The notes beneath the pieces were generated by a model. That model worked only from the letters and a program-made list of their open reading frames with translations. It searched no databases and was not told where the DNA came from. From contig DASUSF010000275.1 in assembly GCA_036375275.1 (NCBI GenBank), positions 1 through 5,267 on the forward strand: 5,267 bases of DNA, in the 5' to 3' direction. Origin of the DNA: DASUSF01 sp036375275. Lineage in GTDB: Bacteria > Pseudomonadota > Alphaproteobacteria > Geminicoccales > Geminicoccaceae. Below, in pieces: positions 1-4,525 of the stretch. Position 1 is the stretch's first letter. Each line of letters opens with the position of its first letter. A program made the position numbers and the translations under genes.

Positions 1-97
1 CGTGGTCCGGAGCGTAGCGCAGCCCGGTAGCGCATCAGTCTGGGGGACTGGGGGTCGCCGGTTCGAATCCGGCCGCTCCGATGCCACGGCGGCAGCA
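1..97 (+). repeat. Left arm of a perfect 97-bp inverted repeat carrying tRNA-Pro
   Basis: Read on the plus strand, this stretch matches base for base the minus strand from 659 down to 563. It contains a short tRNA leader, the whole tRNA-Pro(GGG) gene and 16 nt beyond it. Identity stops at base 98. On the outer side the repeat runs into the window edge, so its true length is unknown. The arms are separated by 465 nt holding cutA and the start of another gene. No transposase, terminal repeats or target-site duplication are visible. The right arm has a promoter and natural neighbours, so the left arm is probably the derived copy, either a fold-back chimera or a real inverted duplication. Confidence 0.97.
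8..81 (+). tRNA. tRNA-Pro (anticodon GGG), inverted second copy
   Basis: A complete 74-nt cloverleaf can be folded by eye: a 7-bp acceptor stem CGGAGCG/CGCTCCG, T8, a 4-bp D stem GCGC/GCGC with GG in the loop, an anticodon stem TCAGT/ACTGG with loop CTGGGGG (anticodon GGG), a 5-nt variable loop and a T arm GCCGG-TTCGAAT-CCGGC. The C1-G72 pair, discriminator A73 and G37 are typical of bacterial tRNA-Pro. CCA is not encoded. The gene is identical to the copy at 579-652 on the other strand. Its promoter, if it has one, lies outside the window. Whether this is a second real gene or an artefact of a fold-back join cannot be decided here. Confidence 0.9.
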
Positions 98-170
98 GGA
101 GGTCGAGCGCGCCGACGCCCAGGCGGATCAGGCCCGGCGCGGCGGCGTTCAACTTCTCCGCGAAACCCAT
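98..170 (-). CDS. 5' stub of a possible comF-like gene, interrupted by the inverted repeat
   Basis: Reading leftward from an ATG at 170, 41 nt after the cutA stop codon, the frame gives MGFAEKLNAAAPGLIRLGVG followed by ALDLLLPP. It then enters the inverted repeat, after which the translation is only reverse-read tRNA sequence. ComF-family phosphoribosyltransferases commonly begin with a short helix ending in LLxPPRC, leading into a CxxC zinc motif. The match to LDLLLPP is suggestive, but only about 28 residues remain and no cysteine motif or PRPP loop is present. The frame stays open to the window edge. There is no strong Shine-Dalgarno. If the repeat is an assembly fold-back, the true gene is intact elsewhere. 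If it is real, the gene is destroyed. The family call is tentative. Confidence 0.4.
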
Positions 171-211
171 CTGTCGATCTTCGCGCGAACTGCGCGGCGC
201 GGCAAGCCGGA

Positions 212-532
212 TCAGGACCCTGCGGTCTGGGTCGCGATCCAGGTCAGAAAGTCGGGGTTGCCGGCCTCGATCGGCAGGGAGACGATGCAGGGGATGTCGT
301 AGCTGTGCAGCGCCCTGACCCGCTCGACCACGCGCGGGATGAGGTCCGCCCGGGTCTTGAGGATCAGCACCGCCTCCTCCGCCTGCTCGACCGCGCCTGC
401 CCACTCGTAGACCGAGGTCATGCCGTCGATGACGTTGGCGCAGGCGGCGAGCCGCTCCTCGACCAGCGCACGGCCGAGCCGAAGCGCCTCCTCGCGGTCG
501 CCGGCGGTGACGTAGCAGAGGCGAAGGGTCAT
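212..532 (-). CDS. cutA: CutA divalent-cation tolerance protein
   Basis: This encodes a 106-residue protein, the normal length for CutA, a small cytosolic trimer with a ferredoxin-like fold. It is linked in E. coli to copper and divalent-metal tolerance, though its exact biochemical role is unsettled. Family signatures are clear: YVTAGDREEALRLGRALVEE near the N-terminus, RLAACANVI (28-35), SVYEWAG (40-46), EEAVLILKTR (52-61), ALHSYDIPCIVSLPI (74-88) and GNPDFLTWI (91-99). ATG at 532 starts the protein where CutA normally begins (MTLRLCYVTA). In-frame codons upstream run back through the tRNA and are not coding. No Shine-Dalgarno is evident. The gene starts 46 nt after tRNA-Pro on the same strand with no clear terminator or promoter between them, so it may be expressed from the tRNA promoter. 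Confidence 0.96.
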   Translation of the reverse strand: MTLRLCYVTAGDREEALRLGRALVEERLAACANVIDGMTSVYEWAGAVEQAEEAVLILKTRADLIPRVVERVRALHSYDIPCIVSLPIEAGNPDFLTWIATQTAGS

Positions 533-562
533 GGGCCGAGCCGGGATGTCGTTGGCCCCGGA

Positions 563-659
563 TGCTGCCGCCGTGGCATCGGAGCGGCCGGATTCGAACC
601 GGCGACCCCCAGTCCCCCAGACTGATGCGCTACCGGGCTGCGCTACGCTCCGGACCACG
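563..659 (-). repeat. Right arm of the 97-bp inverted repeat
   Basis: This is the exact reverse complement of 1-97. It covers 7 nt of leader, tRNA-Pro(GGG) and 16 nt downstream toward cutA. This arm sits in a natural setting: a consensus-like promoter lies just upstream on the minus strand, after the merR stop, and cutA follows. It is therefore probably the original copy. Base 660 is the first base beyond the comparable region, because the left arm ends at the window edge. Confidence 0.97.
579..652 (-). tRNA. tRNA-Pro (anticodon GGG)
   Basis: This 74-nt tRNA decodes CCC (and possibly CCU) proline codons. The full cloverleaf is present: acceptor CGGAGCG/CGCTCCG, four-pair D stem, anticodon loop CTGGGGG, TTCGAAT T-loop, C1-G72 pair, discriminator A and no encoded CCA. 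Codons rich in C are expected to be heavily used in this high-GC genome. The gene lies 51 nt after the merR stop and 46 nt before the cutA start, all on the minus strand. A good sigma70-type promoter with a GC-rich discriminator stands directly upstream, so it is probably transcribed independently of the ihfA-merR unit. The same gene is repeated inverted at 8-81. Confidence 0.97.
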
Positions 660-669
660 TGGCGACGCG

Positions 670-698
670 ACTATAGCCGGGCCTCCGCAACGCGGCAA
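670..698 (-). promoter_or_regulatory. Probable sigma70-type promoter of tRNA-Pro (and perhaps cutA)
   Basis: On the minus strand, TTGCCG (698-693) and TATAGT (675-670) are separated by exactly 17 nt, close to the TTGACA/TATAAT consensus. About 17 nt separate the -10 box from the first base of the tRNA, which leaves a leader of roughly 10 nt. The sequence after the -10 box (CGCGTCG) is GC-rich, as in stable-RNA promoters under stringent control; that regulatory reading is inference. The site lies wholly in the gap between the merR stop and the tRNA. Confidence 0.7.
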
Positions 699-703
699 CG
701 GGC

Positions 704-1195
704 TCAGCCGAGGACGCGGCGGAGCTCGTCGCGCATCGCCGCGAGCTCGGCCCGGATCCGGCTGAGGCGCCCGCGGTAGGCCGGCTCGCCGGGCTCCTCG
801 TCCGCGTCCTCCGCGGCGCCGCGAGGATCGTCCGCTGCGCCGCCCGGGGCCGCCAGCTCCGCGTGATCGCCGTCGTCGCCGTTGGCCGGGTCGCCGCCCG
901 GGCGCCGCTGCATCTTGAGCAGCTTCTGCGCGCCTTTGATGGTGTAGCCTTCGTCGTACAGCAGGGAGCGGATCTGGCGCAGCAGGTCGACATCCTCGGG
1001 GCGGTAGTAGCGGCGCCCGCCACCCCGCTTGAGCGGCCGGACCTGAGGGAACTTGCTCTCCCAGAAGCGGAGCACGTGCTGCGCCACGTCGAGCTCGCCC
1101 GCCACCTCGCTGATCGTCCGAAACGCCGCGGCCGACTTGCCGGCCCGCCCCGCCCGCGGCCTCGCCTGGCCCTCCTGCCGCATGCCTTCGGCCAT
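704..1195 (-). CDS. Small MerR-family transcriptional regulator downstream of ihfA
   Basis: This encodes a 163-residue DNA-binding protein. A basic, probably disordered N-terminus (1-24) precedes a MerR-type winged helix-turn-helix (about 25-95): FRTISEVAGELDVAQHVLRF, WESKFPQVRPLKRGGGRRYY and RPEDVDLLRQIRSLLYDEGY, then TIKGAQKLL. A low-complexity Ala/Gly/Asp/Glu linker (about 98-138) leads to a final amphipathic helix (141-162, RLSRIRAELAAMRDELRRVL) that could form the antiparallel dimer coil. There is no cysteine or recognisable effector domain, so it is not a metal sensor of the MerR/CueR kind. It belongs to the short MerR group found next to ihfA in alphaproteobacteria, whose targets I do not know. 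The start at 1195 is fixed by a strong Shine-Dalgarno and shares one base with the ihfA stop (TGATG). Confidence 0.93.
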   Translation of the reverse strand: MAEGMRQEGQARPRAGRAGKSAAAFRTISEVAGELDVAQHVLRFWESKFPQVRPLKRGGGRRYYRPEDVDLLRQIRSLLYDEGYTIKGAQKLLKMQRRPGGDPANGDDGDHAELAAPGGAADDPRGAAEDADEEPGEPAYRGRLSRIRAELAAMRDELRRVLG

Positions 1196-1515
1196 CAGCT
1201 CACCTCCTCGATCACCTCGATGTCGTCCCGATTGATCCGGCTCTTCAGGTTCTGCGAGGCGCGGAAGACCAGAACTTTTCTCGGCATGATGGGCACTTCC
1301 TCGCCGGTCTTCGGGTTGCGCCCGACCCGCTGCCCCTTCTGGCGCACCGAGAACGTGCCGAACGAGGAGATCTTCACCACCCCGTCGTTGATGAGCGACT
1401 CGCCAATTTCCTCGAGAATCGAATCGACCAGCTCCGCGGATTCACTGCGAGACAGGCCCACTTCCTGGTAGACCGCCTCGGCCAAATGAGCCCTGGTCAG
1501 GGTCCTGCCTTTCAT
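1195..1515 (-). CDS. ihfA: Integration host factor subunit alpha
   Basis: This encodes a 106-residue member of the HU/IHF DNA-bending family. With the beta subunit it bends DNA sharply at specific sites and helps organise the nucleoid, transcription and recombination. Visible features are the N-terminal helices with LTRAHLAEAVYQEVGLSRSE (6-25), the dimer core VKISSFGTFSVR (47-58) and the DNA-binding arm GRNPKTGEEVPI (65-76), in which Pro68 is the expected intercalating proline. After the arm comes VLVFRASQNLKSRIN (81-95). Position between fabH and a MerR gene is the usual alphaproteobacterial place for the alpha subunit. The C-terminus carries a somewhat extended acidic tail (RDDIEVIEEVS). 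The ATG at 1515 has only a weak GAGAAG upstream. A likely promoter lies in the gap after fabH. Confidence 0.95.
   Translation of the reverse strand: MKGRTLTRAHLAEAVYQEVGLSRSESAELVDSILEEIGESLINDGVVKISSFGTFSVRQKGQRVGRNPKTGEEVPIMPRKVLVFRASQNLKSRINRDDIEVIEEVS
1200..1208 (-). promoter_or_regulatory. Strong ribosome binding site of the MerR gene, inside the 3' end of ihfA
   Basis: The minus strand reads AGGAGGTGA, a near-complete match to the anti-Shine-Dalgarno, placed so that AGGAGG lies 7 nt before the ATG at 1195. It is encoded by the last Glu-Glu-Val codons of ihfA and settles the choice of start for the regulator. It is the best Shine-Dalgarno in the window; most other genes here have weak ones. 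This implies efficient translation of the regulator, coupled to ihfA. Confidence 0.85.
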
Positions 1516-1548
1516 CGGCTTCTCGCGCGTTCTGAACTCTGCGCAAAA

Positions 1549-1577
1549 AAGCTAGACGTATCAGCGGGTTCCGTCAA
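1549..1577 (-). promoter_or_regulatory. Probable promoter of the ihfA-merR unit
   Basis: In the 106-nt gap after fabH, the minus strand has TTGACG (1577-1572, five of six consensus bases), then 17 nt, then TAGCTT (1554-1549, only three of six). It is followed by a T-run, and about 33 nt separate the -10 box from the ihfA start. The -35 element is convincing; weak -10 elements are common in alphaproteobacteria. A short dyad GGTTC-N14-GAACC overlaps the -35 region and could be an operator, but this is weak. No clear terminator for fabH is visible, so ihfA may also be read through from upstream. Confidence 0.5.
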
Positions 1578-1621
1578 TCCACGCAGAACCAAGCTCGTCG
1601 CCCCGGCGCAGCGCCCGGAAA

Positions 1622-2593
1622 TCACCACCGGACCAGTGCCGCACCCCAGGTAAATCCACCTCCCATGGCGTTCATCACCAGCAGTTGACCGGCCTGCAGC
1701 CGCCCGCTCGCGGCCGCCTCCGCGAGCGCGAGCGGGATCGACGCCGCCGAGGTGTTGGCATGGCGGTCGACCGTGACGATCACCTGCTCGGGCGCGAGCC
1801 CCAGGCGCTTCGCGACCCCGTCCAGGATCCGCCGGTTGGCCTGGTGCGGCACCATCAGGTCGATGCTGTCGGTCCCGAGCCCGACATCCTCGAGCACCTG
1901 CCGGCTCACGCTCGCGAGACGGCCGATCGCGTGCCGGAAGACCTCGGGCCCGTTCATCCTGAGATGGCCCGTGGTGCCGGTCGAGGACGGGCCGCCGTCG
2001 ACCCACAGGGCGTCGTAGTGCCGGCCGTCGGCGCCGAGCCGGGCGGCGAGGATGCCGCGGTCGGACGGGTCGCCGCGGCCATGCCCGGCACCCAGCACCA
2101 CGGCGCCCGCACCGTCGCCGAACAGGACGCAGGTGCGGCGGTCCTGCCAGTCGAGGATCCGGGTGAAGGTCTCGCTGCCGATCACGAGCGCGGTCTCGGC
2201 CTGGCCGAGGCGGATGAAGTTGTCGGCGATGTTCAGGGCGTAGACGAAGCCGCTGCACACCGCCTGCACGTCGAACGCGGCGCCCCGGACCATGCCGAGC
2301 TTCCGCTGCACGGCGGTGGCGACCGCCGGGAACGTGTGGTCCGGGGTCGAGGTCGCGACCACCACGAGATCGACCGAATCGACGTCCAGGTCGGCCTGCG
2401 CCAGGGCGCGCGTCGCCGCTGCGACCGCGAGGTCGGAGGTCAGCTCGCCTTCGGCCGCGACGTGCCGCTGCCGGATGCCCGTCCGCTCGAAGATCCACTC
2501 GTCGCTCGTGTCGACGTAGGTGGCGAGCTCCTGGTTGCTCACGACCTTGGCCGGCAGGTAGCTGCCGGTGCCGAGGATCCTGGAGCGGCGCAT
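1622..2593 (-). CDS. fabH: Beta-ketoacyl-ACP synthase III
   Basis: FabH condenses acetyl-CoA (or another acyl-CoA) with malonyl-ACP, the first elongation step of type II fatty acid synthesis in the cytosol. The protein has 323 residues, normal for the family. The complete catalytic triad is present: Cys113 in DVQAVCSGFVYAL, His250 in MVPHQANRRI and Asn280 in HANTSAASIPLAL. Other family blocks are GTGSYLPAKVVSN (8-20), the DEWIFERTGIRQRH segment (31-44), LFGDGAGAVVL (158-168) and the C-terminal GGGFTWGAALVRW. The ATG at 2593 shares its A with the plsX stop codon (TGATG), and no strong Shine-Dalgarno precedes it, so translation is probably coupled to plsX. A frame open far upstream into plsX is a GC artefact and not a fusion. 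Confidence 0.98.
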   Translation of the reverse strand: MRRSRILGTGSYLPAKVVSNQELATYVDTSDEWIFERTGIRQRHVAAEGELTSDLAVAAATRALAQADLDVDSVDLVVVATSTPDHTFPAVATAVQRKLGMVRGAAFDVQAVCSGFVYALNIADNFIRLGQAETALVIGSETFTRILDWQDRRTCVLFGDGAGAVVLGAGHGRGDPSDRGILAARLGADGRHYDALWVDGGPSSTGTTGHLRMNGPEVFRHAIGRLASVSRQVLEDVGLGTDSIDLMVPHQANRRILDGVAKRLGLAPEQVIVTVDRHANTSAASIPLALAEAAASGRLQAGQLLVMNAMGGGFTWGAALVRW

Positions 2594-3636
2594 CAGGACG
2601 CCCGCGCGTGCGGCTCGCCGCCCGCGTCCTCGTCGACCCGCTGCAGTTCCGACATGATGCGCTGGTTGGTTCCCTGCTCGGCGAGGTCGACCGCGACCCC
2701 GATCGCGTTGGCGAAGCCGAGGGCGTCGGTGCCGCCGTGGCTCTTCACCACGATGCCGTTCAGGCCGAGGAACATGGCGCCGTTGTAGCGCCTCGGGTCG
2801 AGCCGCTGGCGGAGCACGTCGAGGGCCGGCCGGGCGAGGGCGTAGCCGATCTTCGAGAGCAGGGAGCTCTTGAACGCTTCTCTCAGGAACTGCGTGTAGA
2901 GCCCGACGGTGCCTTCGGCGACCTTGAGCGCGACGTTGCCGGTGAAGCCGTCGGTCACGACCACGTCGACCTTTCCGCTGGTCAGATCGGTGCCCTCCAC
3001 GAAGCCCCGGAACTCGATCGGCAGGTCGCTCGCCCGGAGCATCGTCGCGGCCCGCCGGATCGTGTCGTGGCCCTTGACGTCCTCGGTGCCGATGTTCAGG
3101 AGCCCGACCGTCGGCTTCGCGACCCCGAGCACCGCCCGGGCATAGACTTCGCCCATGACCGCGAACTGGACCAGGTTCTCGGCATCGCACTCGGCGTTGG
3201 CGCCGAGGTCCAGGAACACGGTCTCGCTGCGCCTGGTCGGCATCAGGGAGGCGATGGCCGGCCGCTCGATTCCGGGGAGCATCCGGAGCACGAACTTGGA
3301 GAGCGCCATGAGCGCGCCGGTATTGCCGGCCGAGACCGCCGCCGCCGCGTGGCCATGGTGCACCGCGTCGATCGCGAGCCGCATGCTGGTCCGCTGGCCC
3401 TTGCGCAGGACCTGCGAGGGCCGCGCATCGCTCTCGACGAAGTCGGACGTGTGCTCGAGCGTCGAGGCGGCGGCGAGCCTGGGCCGCGCGCTCAGCAGCG
3501 GCTCGATCCGGTCGCGCTCGCCGAACAGCAGGAAGCGCAAGTCTGGGTAGCGTTCGCGCGCGATGTCCGCGCCCGCCACGACGATCTGCGGGGCGTGATC
3601 GCCCCCCATCGCGTCGAGAGCGATGGTGTGCTTCAC
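2593..3636 (-). CDS. plsX: Phosphate acyltransferase PlsX
   Basis: PlsX converts acyl-ACP and phosphate into acyl-phosphate, which PlsY uses to acylate glycerol-3-phosphate; it thus feeds fatty acids into phospholipid synthesis as a peripheral membrane enzyme. The protein has 347 residues, the usual size. Conserved blocks are ALDAMGGDHAP (6-16), the SAGNTGALMAL segment (102-112), FLDLGANAEC (141-150), LLNIGTEDVKGHD (179-191), GFVEG (211-215), VVTDGFTGNVALK (227-239) and YNGAMFLGLNGIVVKSHGG (284-302). The start is a GTG at 3636, 13 nt after the rpmF stop; it gives the expected MKHTIALDAMGGD. The preceding Shine-Dalgarno is weak, so coupling to rpmF is likely. The last residues (after about 333) are a non-conserved tail that overlaps fabH by one base. 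Confidence 0.98.
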   Translation of the reverse strand: MKHTIALDAMGGDHAPQIVVAGADIARERYPDLRFLLFGERDRIEPLLSARPRLAAASTLEHTSDFVESDARPSQVLRKGQRTSMRLAIDAVHHGHAAAAVSAGNTGALMALSKFVLRMLPGIERPAIASLMPTRRSETVFLDLGANAECDAENLVQFAVMGEVYARAVLGVAKPTVGLLNIGTEDVKGHDTIRRAATMLRASDLPIEFRGFVEGTDLTSGKVDVVVTDGFTGNVALKVAEGTVGLYTQFLREAFKSSLLSKIGYALARPALDVLRQRLDPRRYNGAMFLGLNGIVVKSHGGTDALGFANAIGVAVDLAEQGTNQRIMSELQRVDEDAGGEPHARAS

Positions 3637-3649
3637 CGGGCCCGCCCGC

Positions 3650-3844
3650 TCAGGCGGCGTCGCCCTCTGGCACCTGGGCGATCACCTCCCGACCGTTGTA
3701 GTGGCCGCAGGCGGCGCAGATGTGGTGCGACCGCTTGAGCTCACCGCAGTTCGAGCACTCGATCAGATTGACCTTGGGCAGCGCATGGTGCGCCCGGCGC
3801 ATGTTGCGCTTGGATTTCGAAACCTTCTTGCGAGGGACCGCCAT
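3650..3844 (-). CDS. rpmF: 50S ribosomal protein L32
   Basis: This encodes a 64-residue basic protein of the large ribosomal subunit. It starts MAVPRKKVSKSKRNMRRAHH, the typical L32 N-terminus (initiator Met followed by AVPxxKxSxSK). The zinc ribbon is complete: C30-x2-C33 and C43-x2-C46 (CSNCGELKRSHHICAACG), so this is the zinc-binding form. The C-terminus YNGREVI is also typical. The gene sits 36 nt after the DUF177 gene and 13 nt before plsX, the classic pairing that links ribosome and lipid production. A GAAGG Shine-Dalgarno (3858-3854) lies 9 nt before the ATG. Confidence 0.98.
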   Translation of the reverse strand: MAVPRKKVSKSKRNMRRAHHALPKVNLIECSNCGELKRSHHICAACGHYNGREVIAQVPEGDAA

Positions 3845-3858
3845 GTCTCGAGACCTTC
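3845..3858 (-). promoter_or_regulatory. rpmF ribosome binding site with adjoining 10-bp palindrome
   Basis: The minus strand has GAAGG at 3858-3854, then the perfect palindrome GTCTCGAGAC (3854-3845) filling the whole spacer up to the ATG at 3844. As RNA it could form only a tiny 3-bp hairpin with a UCGA loop. As DNA it is a symmetric site. The Shine-Dalgarno is sound; any regulatory role of the palindrome is speculation. Confidence 0.5.
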
Positions 3859-3880
3859 AGTTTGGATGCAGAGGAGGGCG

Positions 3881-4417
3881 TCAGCGCGCGGATGCGCGCC
3901 TGCGCGCGGCGAGCCCGGCGAACCGCTCGTCATCGTCCCGCGCGGCGGCCTCGGCGAGCGACGCCTCGAGCGCGTCGAGCGTGGCGTCCGGCGCGCGGGG
4001 GTAGGGGTCGAGCAGAAGCGCGAGCTCCTCGACGACCAGCTCGCCGAAGTCGAAGCCCGTGCCCTCGAGCGGCACGACGTCCGGCGCTTCGGGATCGAGG
4101 TCCACGTCGTCCGCGCCCGTCGGGCGCCGGAGCACGAGCCGGACCCGCTCCTCCAGCCGGCTGGCGAAGGGTTCCAGGGTCACGACGCAGGTCTGGACCA
4201 CGTCCGCCCGCAGCGTGGCCTCCAGCAGGAACGCGCCCTTGCCGGCGCGCGTCACCCGGCCGACCGCCTCCAGCCGGTCCAGCGCATCCAGTCCGAGCCG
4301 CGCAGCCACCGCCCGGCGCTCGTCCGGGCCGGCCGCCACCTCGGCCGCCAGGCCGGTCTCCGGCCAGGGCTCGACCCGCAGCTCACGGGCAAATTCGCGC
4401 TTCGCGACCACGCGCAC
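3881..4417 (-). CDS. DUF177 / YceD-family protein upstream of rpmF
   Basis: This encodes a 178-residue acidic cytosolic protein of the DUF177 (YceD) family, which in bacteria is almost always next to rpmF and in plants is linked to 23S rRNA accumulation. A role in ribosome assembly or 23S rRNA stability is the family hypothesis. Visible family features are the RVTRAGKGAFLLEATLRADV beta region (55-73), the signature QTCVVTLEPF (75-84) and ELVVEELALLLDPYPRAPDA (126-145). The usual C-terminal NPFAxLAxLK motif is poorly kept (ERFAGLAARRRASAR). The start is GTG at 4417, but a second in-frame GTG at 4411 has a better-spaced GGGAG and may be the true start, shortening the protein by two residues. 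It is 108 nt downstream of the chaperone gene. Confidence 0.9.
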   Translation of the reverse strand: MRVVAKREFARELRVEPWPETGLAAEVAAGPDERRAVAARLGLDALDRLEAVGRVTRAGKGAFLLEATLRADVVQTCVVTLEPFASRLEERVRLVLRRPTGADDVDLDPEAPDVVPLEGTGFDFGELVVEELALLLDPYPRAPDATLDALEASLAEAAARDDDERFAGLAARRRASAR

Positions 4418-4421
4418 TCCC

Positions 4422-4434
4422 GGGCGGACCGCCC
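4422..4434 (-). repeat. Small GC palindrome just before the DUF177 start
   Basis: GGGCGG-A-CCGCCC is a perfect 6-bp dyad about one base step centred, lying 5 nt upstream of the first GTG start. In mRNA it could form GGGC-GGUCC-GCCC, immediately before the GGGAG that serves the second GTG. It might influence initiation, but in DNA this GC-rich such a short dyad can arise by chance. The rest of the 108-nt gap (4418-4525) shows no convincing promoter or terminator. Confidence 0.3.
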
Positions 4435-4525
4435 TCGTGATGAAAAGCTCGCTCGGGCACGGCCCCGGCGGGTGACGGAACCTTCCGCCCCACGTTAACC
4501 CGGGCGCGCAAGAAACCGCGGGAAC

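Noticed and set aside
81..302. Plus-strand frames starting just after the left tRNA (also 2-625)
   Set aside because: They translate tRNA and antisense cutA; no family features.
212..658. Extended CutA reading frame beginning inside the tRNA
   Set aside because: The added N-terminus is translated tRNA sequence; CutA has its expected length from the ATG at 532.
1..659. A small mobile element or integrative island bounded by the tRNA repeats
   Set aside because: There is no integrase, transposase, direct repeat or foreign base composition; the interior is ordinary cutA and a gene start, and the arms are inverted, unlike attL/attR direct repeats.
1604..1621. GC-rich imperfect hairpin just after the fabH stop as a terminator
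   Set aside because: Pairing is broken by mismatches and no T-run follows directly.
1685..2788. Long open frame on the plus strand opposite fabH and plsX
   Set aside because: It is the antisense shadow of strongly recognised genes, has no family motifs and reflects high third-position GC.
1622..3190. fabH frame stays open far upstream into plsX, suggesting a fusion or a longer FabH
   Set aside because: The upstream part is plsX read in the wrong frame. FabH has a normal start at 2593, coupled to the plsX stop.
2608..3738. Second long plus-strand open frame (over 370 codons) opposite plsX and rpmF
   Set aside because: Antisense to plsX and L32, whose motifs are complete; the translation is a charged, low-complexity shadow.
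4443..4470. Possible terminator after the chaperone gene (GGGC-CGT-GCCC followed by TTTT on the minus strand)
   Set aside because: The stem has only 4 bp with a bulge and the T-run begins several bases later, so it is too weak to call.
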